Shown in pieces: positions 1 through 5,887 of a stretch of DNA of 11,631 nucleotides. The translations under genes and the position numbers were made by a program. The DNA is taken from assembly GCA_947489925.1 (NCBI GenBank), contig CANLFK010000065.1, positions 1-11,631 of the forward strand, given 5' to 3'. A model generated the notes under the pieces. That model did no database searches. It was not told the origin of the DNA and saw nothing but the letters and a program-made list of their open reading frames with translations. This DNA comes from Candidatus Caenarcanales bacterium. GTDB lineage: Bacteria; Cyanobacteriota; Vampirovibrionia; Caenarcaniphilales; Caenarcanaceae. How positions within the stretch are numbered: the stretch's first letter is position 1; each line of letters begins with the position of its first letter.

Positions 1-5
1 TCTGA

Positions 6-1292
6 ATGAGATTCTTGAACGCATCTTTTCTTTTAAAATGCTTTTCTCACTCTCTTTTAATTCTATATATCTCATTCCTTTCTTTTACCACATTTTTTCT
101 GTCTTCTTACTTATTAGTCAATTCAGAGTATTTATTAACAATTACTGCTAATGATTTAAAAATTCAAAATAGCGTCTCAGAGGAAGAATTAGCTAGTATT
201 TTAAAAGCGAAATTAAATAAAGCTTTCAAATATGCATTAAAAGAAAGAAGTAAAAATTATTTTAAAAAAGCCTTATCCAAAGCTGGAATTATTGTTTTAA
301 TTGCTTTATTAATTACTTCCGCTATTGCTTATATTTATAAAAAATCTTTTAAATTACAAACTTTAATTATTATTTTAGGTATTTGGCTTTTTGCTTTAGT
401 ACGAATTTTTGCTTTATTTCCTGAGACTAGACTTTGGCAATATGTGCTGGAAGCTGGTCTTTTAAAGCCTTTATCTTTGTTCTTTTTAGTTTTATGGAGT
501 ATGTTACTTTTAAATAAAATTTCTTATTGGATTATTGAAAACTACTTTCATAATATTTTACCCGAAGGGTGGTCAGCCACTAATCGAAAGCTGAATCGGG
601 CTTTAACCTTAAAAAAAGTAGCTGAAACTACCAGTAATTCGGTTTTTGTAATTTTAGGTATTTTGGTTTTTTTGCTGGCAATGGGAATTAATTTAATTTC
701 ATTAGTAACGGGAGCTGGTTTATTAGGTTTGGCTTTGGGCTTTATTGCTCAAGATTTAATTAAAGATATTTTAACGGGCTTAAGTATTTTATCGGATGAT
801 CAATTTGGGGTTGGAGATATTATTCGAATTAAAAATTATGCTGGCACAGTCGAAGATTTTTCGCTTAAATTAACCAGATTACGCAATATCGAAGGAGTTT
901 TAATTACTATTCCAAACAAAGAAATAAGCATTGTAGAAAATTTAACCAGTAATTTCTCGCAAGTTGATTTTAATATTGCTATTGATTATGCGTCTGATAC
1001 AGAGAAAGCCTTAAGGATTTTAGAAGAAACTGCTTGTAATTTAGCCCGTGAATGGCCAGATAAAATTATTCAAAAACCTGAAGTCGTTGGCATTGATAAA
1101 TTAGGAGAATATTCAATTACTTTAAAAGCTTTAGTGAAAACCTTACCCATGCAGCAATGGATTGTTCTGAGAGAGCTAAATTTGCGTATTAAAAAAGCTT
1201 TTGAAGCTAATAATATTAAACCTCCTTATCCCAGAATGATTATAAATTACGCAAACCCTAATGATAATTCAGACAATCAAATCATTATTTAA
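6..1292 (+). CDS. MscS-family small-conductance mechanosensitive ion channel
   Basis: Predicted inner-membrane channel that opens under membrane tension to release solutes during osmotic downshock. The 428-residue protein has a hydrophobic N-terminal segment (about 7-38), a polar linker to about 90, then membrane segments near 93-111, 119-137, 153-171 and 211-229. The pore-lining helix lies at about 232-262. It shows the Gly/Ala-rich MscS pattern (GLLGLALGFIAQDLIKD), followed by the conserved entry into the beta domain (FGVGDIIRI, 267-275) and the GTVEDFSLKLTRLR segment (280-293). The remainder fits the cytoplasmic alpha/beta vestibule. An in-frame TGA sits directly before the ATG, so the start cannot lie further upstream. 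A ribosome binding site cannot be judged because only five upstream bases are present. The gene is longer than E. coli MscS (286 residues) because of the extra N-terminal helices, which are common in the family. It converges on tpiA. The family call is secure; ion selectivity and gating are not readable. Confidence 0.93.
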   Translation: MRFLNASFLLKCFSHSLLILYISFLSFTTFFLSSYLLVNSEYLLTITANDLKIQNSVSEEELASILKAKLNKAFKYALKERSKNYFKKALSKAGIIVLIALLITSAIAYIYKKSFKLQTLIIILGIWLFALVRIFALFPETRLWQYVLEAGLLKPLSLFFLVLWSMLLLNKISYWIIENYFHNILPEGWSATNRKLNRALTLKKVAETTSNSVFVILGILVFLLAMGINLISLVTGAGLLGLALGFIAQDLIKDILTGLSILSDDQFGVGDIIRIKNYAGTVEDFSLKLTRLRNIEGVLITIPNKEISIVENLTSNFSQVDFNIAIDYASDTEKALRILEETACNLAREWPDKIIQKPEVVGIDKLGEYSITLKALVKTLPMQQWIVLRELNLRIKKAFEANNIKPPYPRMIINYANPNDNSDNQIII

Positions 1293-1295
1293 CTT

Positions 1296-2060
1296 TTAAC
1301 AATTATTCACTAATTGGACAAATTCATCAGCAATTAAACTTGCTCCACCAACTAATGCTCCATCAATATCAGTTTGTTTCATTTGTTCTTTGATAGTGCT
1401 TGATTTAACGCTTCCACCATATAAAATTAAAGTTTTTTCTGCGATTGAAGAATTATATAAATCAGCTAATTTACTTCTAATTAATTTACAAATTGTATTT
1501 GCATCTTCCGAAGAACAAGTTTTGCCTGTACCAATTGCCCAAACTGGCTCGTAAGCAATAATAACATTTTCTCCATTACAATTTATATAAGCCAAACTTT
1601 CTTCTAATTGTGAAAGTATAATTTCTTCAGTAATGCCCATTTCTTTTTCTTTTAAAGTTTCACCGACACACAAAATTGGCAATAAATTATTTTTTAAGGC
1701 AACTGATATTTTTTTATTAATTATTTCGCTACTTTCATTAAACAAAGAACGCCTTTCACTATGTCCCAAAATTACATAGTCTATACCTAAATTTTTAAGC
1801 ATTAAAGCCGAAATTTCACCCGTAAAAGCACCTTTTTCTTCAAAGTAGCAATTTTGAGCCCCAATTTTAAAAGGGGTATCTTTCAGACTGTTTTTAATTA
1901 ATTCTAAATAAATAAAAGGTAAACAAAAAGTCAGGTTAATGTTTTCCTCTACATCAATATTCTTCAATCCAATTTTAATATTTTCAATTAAGTCAATTGC
2001 TTCTTCTCTTGAGCTTGGATTGAGTTTCCAGTTAGCGGCTATTAATTTTTTGCGAGACAT
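1296..2060 (-). CDS. tpiA: Triosephosphate isomerase
   Basis: Cytosolic glycolytic enzyme interconverting dihydroxyacetone phosphate and glyceraldehyde 3-phosphate. The 254 residues are the normal length for a complete TIM barrel. The family landmarks are all in order: AANWKLN at 8-14 with the substrate-binding Asn10 and Lys12, GHSERR at 99-104 with the electrophilic His100, AYEPVWAIGTGK at 169-180 with the catalytic base Glu171 and flexible loop 6, then the phosphate-gripping YGGSVK (214-219) and GALVGGASL (234-242). The start is an ATG with no strong Shine-Dalgarno. Its stop codon is 3 bases from that of mscS, and it is divergently transcribed from the unknown gene at 2271. No other glycolytic gene is adjacent, so it appears to be a single-gene transcription unit here. 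Confidence 0.98.
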   Translation of the reverse strand: MSRKKLIAANWKLNPSSREEAIDLIENIKIGLKNIDVEENINLTFCLPFIYLELIKNSLKDTPFKIGAQNCYFEEKGAFTGEISALMLKNLGIDYVILGHSERRSLFNESSEIINKKISVALKNNLLPILCVGETLKEKEMGITEEIILSQLEESLAYINCNGENVIIAYEPVWAIGTGKTCSSEDANTICKLIRSKLADLYNSSIAEKTLILYGGSVKSSTIKEQMKQTDIDGALVGGASLIADEFVQLVNNC

Positions 2061-2160
2061 TTTTACTTAACTTTATCGGTAAATTGTAAAAAATTAACTT
2101 TAATATCACTTTTTAGATGATAGATCTTAATTTTTTCTCAATAAAAAGCTTTTAAACCTA

Positions 2161-2166
2161 ATTATA
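2161..2166 (-). promoter_or_regulatory. Candidate -10 element for tpiA
   Basis: On the minus strand this reads TATAAT, a perfect -10 hexamer about 100 bases upstream of the tpiA ATG. The expected -35 position holds only poor matches (ATCTTT or TCTTTA), so in such AT-rich DNA this may be chance. It is the best tpiA promoter candidate I could find by eye. Confidence 0.22.
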
Positions 2167-2196
2167 CTTTTGGCTAGTTTTTTAAAGATTAAGAAA

Positions 2197-2206
2197 AAGT
2201 ATACTT
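2197..2206. repeat. 10-bp perfect palindrome in the divergent intergenic region
   Basis: AAGTATACTT is its own reverse complement and ends 8 bases before the -35 hexamer of the rightward promoter. The heptamer TATACTT recurs at 2163-2169, overlapping the candidate tpiA -10. The position between two divergent genes would suit an operator, but short AT-rich palindromes are common by chance in this base composition. Confidence 0.25.
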
Positions 2207-2214
2207 GTTTAACA

Positions 2215-2243
2215 TTGAAAAGTCTGAATCTTTAGGATATATT
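2215..2243 (+). promoter_or_regulatory. Sigma70-type promoter for the unknown gene and chemotaxis block
   Basis: The -35 hexamer TTGAAA (2215-2220; 5 of 6 consensus) and the -10 hexamer TATATT (2238-2243; 5 of 6) are separated by exactly 17 bases. Transcription would begin near 2250, giving a leader of about 20 bases before the ATG at 2271. This is the best promoter in the window. It could drive the unknown gene alone or the block through cheR, since no convincing terminator lies between them. Confidence 0.5.
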
Positions 2244-2270
2244 AATAATTAGTTAATCTTTTGATAATTG

Positions 2271-3059
2271 ATGATTAATATCAGAATAGCAAATTTTCAG
2301 TCAATTCCAAGTCTAAAGATAAATTCTGTCAGCTCTAAGAGTACTTATTCTATTTCATCTTCTAAATCATCGGCTATTGCTAATAATTCCAGCTCTCTCT
2401 CAACACCTAATTATCTGCCTTCTTCTTTTGGCTTACCGATACCGCCCCCTCAAAACGGACAAAATAATATAGTTTCCTTTAAACGTTCTAATCGGTCTAA
2501 TAAATACCCAGAAACATTTGTTGATGCCATAAAAGCAGAATTTCCAGTTGATCTTGTTTTAAGGACTTATAATGGTCAAAGTTCAACAAGATTACAAGGA
2601 GAATTATTATCCAAAATCAATAAATTGGCACATGAACAGTTCAACAGACAATTACCAGAAGAAAGTCTAACTAGTATTGCAAAATTAGGAGAATTAATTA
2701 AAGCCTATCGCATTGCCGTCTCAAACAGAACCGCTCTTGAAAGAAAAAATGTGTCTCCAGATACGAAAGGAGGTCAAATGAAAGCAATAGCCTTAAAAAC
2801 TTTAGGTAAAAAAGATTTTCAAAATTTAAGCCCCGAAGAACAATTAGACTATTATGTGATTACAGGTAATACAGTTGCTATCTTGGACTTAATTAAAGCT
2901 GAAGAAAATAGCATTATGGTAGAAGCTGGGAAAATTCCAAATTCAGATCAGAAAAAGGCTGAATTCTCTCAGTTTGGAAATAGTTTGTCCAAATTAATAG
3001 AATACTTTGTTGGAGACAATAATATTGTGCCTTTTGTAAAACAAGGTTCATTGGTTTAG
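2271..3059 (+). CDS. Protein of unknown function with serine-rich N-terminus, ahead of cheC-cheD-cheR
   Basis: I do not recognise this 262-residue protein. Residues 11-52 are strikingly Ser-rich (18 Ser in the first 52), low in hydrophobics and probably disordered, followed by a Pro/Gln/Asn linker (SSFGLPIPPPQNGQ, 51-64) and a basic patch (KRSNRSNK, 71-78). From about 80 to 262 it looks folded and mainly helical, with no Cys or Trp, no membrane segment and no classical signal peptide. I chose the ATG at 2271 over the TTG at 2268 directly before it. Neither has a visible Shine-Dalgarno. The gene is preceded by a good promoter and followed 80 bases later by cheC on the same strand. That suggests, without proving, a role linked to motility or chemotaxis. 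A disordered Ser-rich N-terminus also resembles flagellar/type III export signals, which is a hypothesis only. The reading frame itself is convincing. Confidence 0.75.
   Translation: MINIRIANFQSIPSLKINSVSSKSTYSISSSKSSAIANNSSSLSTPNYLPSSFGLPIPPPQNGQNNIVSFKRSNRSNKYPETFVDAIKAEFPVDLVLRTYNGQSSTRLQGELLSKINKLAHEQFNRQLPEESLTSIAKLGELIKAYRIAVSNRTALERKNVSPDTKGGQMKAIALKTLGKKDFQNLSPEEQLDYYVITGNTVAILDLIKAEENSIMVEAGKIPNSDQKKAEFSQFGNSLSKLIEYFVGDNNIVPFVKQGSLV
2768..2773 (+). promoter_or_regulatory. Internal strong Shine-Dalgarno inside the unknown gene
   Basis: AGGAGG lies 4 bases before an in-frame ATG at 2778 (codon 170 of the unknown gene). The match to the 16S tail is better than at the gene's own start, so a separate 93-residue C-terminal product is possible. 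The same bases encode Lys-Gly-Gly-Gln, so chance is a fair alternative. Confidence 0.3.
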
Positions 3060-3074
3060 GCTAAGCCCTTTAAA

Positions 3075-3097
3075 TAGGTTATTTATCTAGGTTATTT
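3075..3097 (+). repeat. Pair of 10-bp direct repeats upstream of cheC
   Basis: TAGGTTATTT occurs at 3075-3084 and again at 3088-3097, a 13-base period, in the 80-base gap between the unknown gene and cheC. Tandem half-sites of this kind can bind a regulator. A weak promoter-like pair lies just downstream (TTGTCT at 3097-3102 and TATAAA at 3121-3126, spacing 18), but its leader would be under 10 bases. Function is unproven. Confidence 0.35.
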
Positions 3098-3139
3098 TGT
3101 CTATAAAGTATTTAATTCAATATAAAAAGAGAAGACTAA

Positions 3140-3748
3140 ATGACAGTTAATATTAATTCTCTCAAATCTTTTTCAGAGCTAAGTGATACTGGACTTTCAA
3201 GTGGATTAGAAGCACTAAAATGTCTTATGACAATATCAATTGATTATGAAACTATTAATTCAGCTTTCATTGAAATTGACAATTTGATTGAAACTATACA
3301 GGCTCAAGAAGACATTAATAGTCCTTCAATTTGTCTTTTACAATCTTTAAATGGATCACTTGAAGGTTTTATTTTATTTTGCTCTCCGCTTGAAATGGCT
3401 TCGTTTATAATGCAAAAGCTTAAAAGTTATACTAGCGTGTCGCCTTTAGTACAAGAAATAGACTTTCAGCAATCAGTAATGAATGAATGGGCAAATATTT
3501 TTACAGGAAATATGATGGCTAGCCTCATTAGTTCGGCCCAAGAAAATTATATAAAACTTAGTGTTACTGAACAAATATATGATATGAAAAGTGCAGCTTT
3601 AGATTTTATAATTTGTCAAATGGCTTCCAAAGCGGATTTATTGGCTGTTTGCAATGGCAAAATAAAGCTTAAATCAGAACAACCATCAATTGATATTTGG
3701 ATTATTTTAAATGCTGATTCAGAGCTACTTAAGAAAGGAGACTTATGA
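3140..3748 (+). CDS. cheC: CheC-family CheY-P phosphatase / CheD partner
   Basis: Probable cytoplasmic CheC-type protein, which in the known pathway dephosphorylates CheY-P and binds CheD. At 202 residues it matches CheC (about 205) rather than the shorter CheX or the FliM/FliY switch proteins. The family's two pseudo-symmetric halves can be traced. The first helix region (SDTGLSSGLEALKCL, 15-29) lacks the usual ExxN signature, so site 1 looks inactive. The second, QSVMNEWANIFTGN (111-124), keeps Ser112, Glu116 and Asn119 in the S-x3-E-x2-N arrangement, so one site may be active. The proline normally about 23 residues further is replaced by Val142. A weak SD (GAGAAG) precedes the ATG. The stop overlaps the cheD start (ATGA), and that pairing with cheD strongly supports the call. 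A degenerate CheX-like protein is the main alternative. Confidence 0.8.
   Translation: MTVNINSLKSFSELSDTGLSSGLEALKCLMTISIDYETINSAFIEIDNLIETIQAQEDINSPSICLLQSLNGSLEGFILFCSPLEMASFIMQKLKSYTSVSPLVQEIDFQQSVMNEWANIFTGNMMASLISSAQENYIKLSVTEQIYDMKSAALDFIICQMASKADLLAVCNGKIKLKSEQPSIDIWIILNADSELLKKGDL
3734..3740 (+). promoter_or_regulatory. Strong ribosome binding site for cheD inside the cheC 3' end
   Basis: AAAGGAG lies 4 bases before the cheD ATG at 3745 and within the last codons of cheC. With the ATGA stop/start overlap it fixes the cheD start and predicts coupled translation of the two partners. Confidence 0.8.
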
Positions 3749-4314
3749 CTACGATAATTCAAGAGACTGAAAAAAGTCATAAAATTCAACAATATCTTTA
3801 TATGGGACAATGGGCTATTTCTATCTCATCAGACTGCGAATTAATAACTTCTGGCTTGGGATCTTGCATTGCATTGTGTTTATATGATTCGATTTTAAAA
3901 GTTGGCGGCATGGCTCATATTGTTCTTCCATCCAGAAATATAAAAAATAATGAAGATGGACAAAACAGCACTAAAGTTGATGTTAGCCTGCTAAATGCTC
4001 GTTATGCAGATGAGGCTATTCATATTTTAGTGAATCGCATGAAAGAACAATATAATACTGCAAATTTGTGTGCAAAGTTGGCTGGGGGCTCACAAATGTT
4101 TCAGGGGCTAGATAAAAAAGATATTAATGGTGGTGGATTTTTACCAATTGGTTTAAATAATGCAGAATCTGTCAAAAAAGAATTACATCAATTAAAAATT
4201 CCAATTTATGGTGCTGATTTAGGTGGTTATAATGGTCGAACAGTTTCTTTTAATATTGGAACGGGAAAAGTTTATATTAAAAAAATCGGTCTCAGTGAGC
4301 TTCTTATAATTTAA
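3745..4314 (+). CDS. cheD: Chemoreceptor glutamine deamidase CheD
   Basis: Converts specific receptor glutamines to glutamates and, in the known Bacillus/Thermotoga pathway, is controlled by binding to CheC. The 189-residue protein contains the complete active site. Thr35, Cys41 and His58 sit within ITSGLGSCIAL and GGMAHIVLP, with the same 6- and 17-residue spacings as the Thr21/Cys27/His44 triad of Thermotoga CheD. The conserved AKLAGGSQMF (110-119), the NGGGFLPIGLNN substrate-side segment (128-139) and the C-terminal GADLGGYNGRTVSFNIGTGKV region (156-176) follow in order. It is about 30 residues longer than the Thermotoga protein, mostly in a short N-terminal extension and the loop after His58. 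It is translationally coupled to cheC. Confidence 0.95.
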   Translation: MTTIIQETEKSHKIQQYLYMGQWAISISSDCELITSGLGSCIALCLYDSILKVGGMAHIVLPSRNIKNNEDGQNSTKVDVSLLNARYADEAIHILVNRMKEQYNTANLCAKLAGGSQMFQGLDKKDINGGGFLPIGLNNAESVKKELHQLKIPIYGADLGGYNGRTVSFNIGTGKVYIKKIGLSELLII

Positions 4315-4327
4315 GCGAGAAAACAAA

Positions 4328-5170
4328 ATGTATCAAAATAAAACAAATCCATCAGAAGAACTAGCCCGAAAGATTTCCCTATTCAGCGAAATTGACTTTA
4401 AAGTTATTCAGAGAAAAGTGGAAAAAATTGGTATTAAACTTGATGCTTACCGTGAAGATTATTTAGCTCGTAGAATTTCTTATCATTTCAACCGTAGTTT
4501 AGTTTCAAATTTGAATGAATATTTTGATAAATTATCTTCAGATGAGGTGTTTTTATTTGATTTAATTGATTGTATAAATGTTAATTTTTCTTATTTTTTC
4601 CGAGACTTTGAAAAGTTTGAGCATCTTAAGCAATTTATTTTGCCTCTTTTGATGAATGCTTTTCAGCATAGAAAATTGAAAGTTTGGAGTGTTGGTTGCT
4701 CAATTGGAGCAGAGATTTTTTCAATTAGTTTTATTTTAAAAAGTTTAAATTATTTAGAATCAGCTAATTTAGTCGCCTCTGATATTGATAGAGAAGCCTT
4801 ATTAAGAGCTAAAGATGGAAAATATTTTCTTCGTGAAATGCGATCTTTGCCAACTGAATATCTTAATTATTTTACTGAATGCGGAGAAAAAGAATTTAGT
4901 TTAGACCAATCCATCAAAGATGCAGTTAAGTTTTATTTGCATGATATTAGCAATTTAAATTCATTGAATAATAACAAGTATCATTTATTGATTTGTCGAA
5001 ATGTTGTAATTTACTTTAAAAAAGAACTGAAAGAAAAACTTTATTCGGCTTTTTATGAATGGCTTGAACCTGGTGGAATTTTATTTATTGGAGCAAATGA
5101 ATCAATTTTAGGTGAAAGCAAAAACAAGTTTCAATCTTTAGGTAAGCAATTTTATCGAAAAGTTATTTAG
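4328..5170 (+). CDS. cheR: Chemoreceptor glutamate O-methyltransferase CheR
   Basis: SAM-dependent enzyme that methylates glutamates on the cytoplasmic part of chemoreceptors to set adaptation. The 280 residues match the usual CheR length. An N-terminal helical domain (about 20-85) with the basic YLARRISYHFNR stretch is followed by INVNFSYFFRD (83-93), the family's link into the catalytic domain. Then come the SAM-binding loop VWSVGCSIGAE (119-129), ASDIDREALLRAKDGKY (150-166) for the ribose, and LLICRNVVIYF (220-230) near the active site. The usual GCSTGEE reads GCSIGAE here; Glu129 is kept but the preceding Thr and Glu are changed. The ATG has only a weak upstream GAGAA and lies 13 bases after cheD, in the same operon. 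No cheB is nearby. Confidence 0.94.
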   Translation: MYQNKTNPSEELARKISLFSEIDFKVIQRKVEKIGIKLDAYREDYLARRISYHFNRSLVSNLNEYFDKLSSDEVFLFDLIDCINVNFSYFFRDFEKFEHLKQFILPLLMNAFQHRKLKVWSVGCSIGAEIFSISFILKSLNYLESANLVASDIDREALLRAKDGKYFLREMRSLPTEYLNYFTECGEKEFSLDQSIKDAVKFYLHDISNLNSLNNNKYHLLICRNVVIYFKKELKEKLYSAFYEWLEPGGILFIGANESILGESKNKFQSLGKQFYRKVI

Positions 5171-5207
5171 CTTGTACCATAAACTTAGTTGAAAATTTGT
5201 GCTAATT

Positions 5208-5217
5208 ATTGATCAAT
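5208..5217. repeat. 10-bp palindrome between cheR and the secreted-protein gene
   Basis: ATTGATCAAT is its own reverse complement and lies in the 88-base spacer 5171-5258, about 40 bases before the next ATG. No clear promoter or terminator hairpin could be fixed in this spacer. The palindrome may be an operator or chance. Confidence 0.18.
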
Positions 5218-5258
5218 TCATTTAAAATAGCTTTATCTAATTAAATAATAAAACTTAT

Positions 5259-5876
5259 ATGAAAAAATCAATTTACTCTTTTGGAGCGTCTATGGTTTTT
5301 TGTTTAAATGCTTTTTTATTGACTTCAACCAGTTTATCAGCTGATTTACCAATTAATCCATCTTATCAGGATGCAAACAATGGTAATGGTAATTCGACAA
5401 CTCCTACTTCAGTTACAACACCTGGTTTGTCAATTGGTGGAATTTCATTAGACGATAGCCAATTTTATGAAATTAAACCCGAAAAATGTAAAGGCGAAAG
5501 TGTGGCAGAAATATTAAATGAATATTCTTTAACCGAAAAGCTTTTTGTATTTAAAACTGAAAATGGCTTTGGAATTATGTCATTAGAGCCAACCCTCAAA
5601 GAAATAGAAACTGGTGTCCGAAGAAATAGACTATGCACAACCAAGCAAGGCTTAAAGTTAAAAGGCGAAATTGACTGTCGTGGTGTTAGAGTTATCAAAC
5701 AAGAACCATATGAAGGTTGTGCATATGAAGCCAAAATCTGGGAGCATGGTTTAAGCCAACAACAAGCTTTTAATTTAGTTTATGATAAGTTGAAAGTTCA
5801 ATTCAAAAATTATAGAGCAGAATGTATTTTGCCTCCCAAACCAAAATCTCTTTCGGACAGAATGATTAAGTTTTAA
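5259..5876 (+). CDS. Small secreted protein of unknown function (cysteine-containing)
   Basis: Not recognised. The 205 residues begin with a clear Sec signal peptide: basic MKKS, hydrophobic core to about residue 22, and probable cleavage after SLSA (28). Cleavage would leave about 177 residues outside the cytoplasm. There is no lipobox, so it is not an obvious lipoprotein. The mature part starts with an Asn/Gly/Thr/Ser/Pro-rich linker (about 32-56) and continues into a polar domain with five cysteines (77, 126, 140, 154, 189), of which four could pair as disulfides. A central stretch (EKLFVFKTENGFGIMSLEP, 93-111) looks like beta strands, and the C-terminus is basic and helical. No Shine-Dalgarno is visible. 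hisS starts 11 bases after the stop, so they may share a transcript, though no functional link is implied. Confidence 0.78.
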   Translation: MKKSIYSFGASMVFCLNAFLLTSTSLSADLPINPSYQDANNGNGNSTTPTSVTTPGLSIGGISLDDSQFYEIKPEKCKGESVAEILNEYSLTEKLFVFKTENGFGIMSLEPTLKEIETGVRRNRLCTTKQGLKLKGEIDCRGVRVIKQEPYEGCAYEAKIWEHGLSQQQAFNLVYDKLKVQFKNYRAECILPPKPKSLSDRMIKF

Positions 5877-5887
5877 ATAAGTTTATT

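Noticed and set aside
2071..2105. Sigma28 (flagellar) promoter upstream of tpiA on the minus strand: TAAAGTTA followed by ACCGATAA
   Set aside because: Both elements resemble the sigma28 consensus, but the spacing is 14 bases instead of 11, and tpiA is not an expected flagellar-class gene.
3059..3069. Terminator hairpin GGCTAAGCC followed by TTT after the unknown gene
   Set aside because: The stem is only 3-4 base pairs with almost no loop and a short T run, too weak for an intrinsic terminator.
3746..3748. Recoding of TGA as an amino acid
   Set aside because: TGA ends cheC exactly at the cheD start and ends hisS at a normal length; no conserved gene has an internal TGA, and Trp is encoded by TGG.
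3616..3810. 64-codon minus-strand reading frame across the cheC/cheD junction
   Set aside because: It is antisense to two well-supported genes, has no recognisable domain and no ribosome binding site.
5465..5734. 89-codon minus-strand reading frame inside the secreted-protein gene
   Set aside because: It is a shadow of a frame with a convincing signal peptide, with no features of its own.
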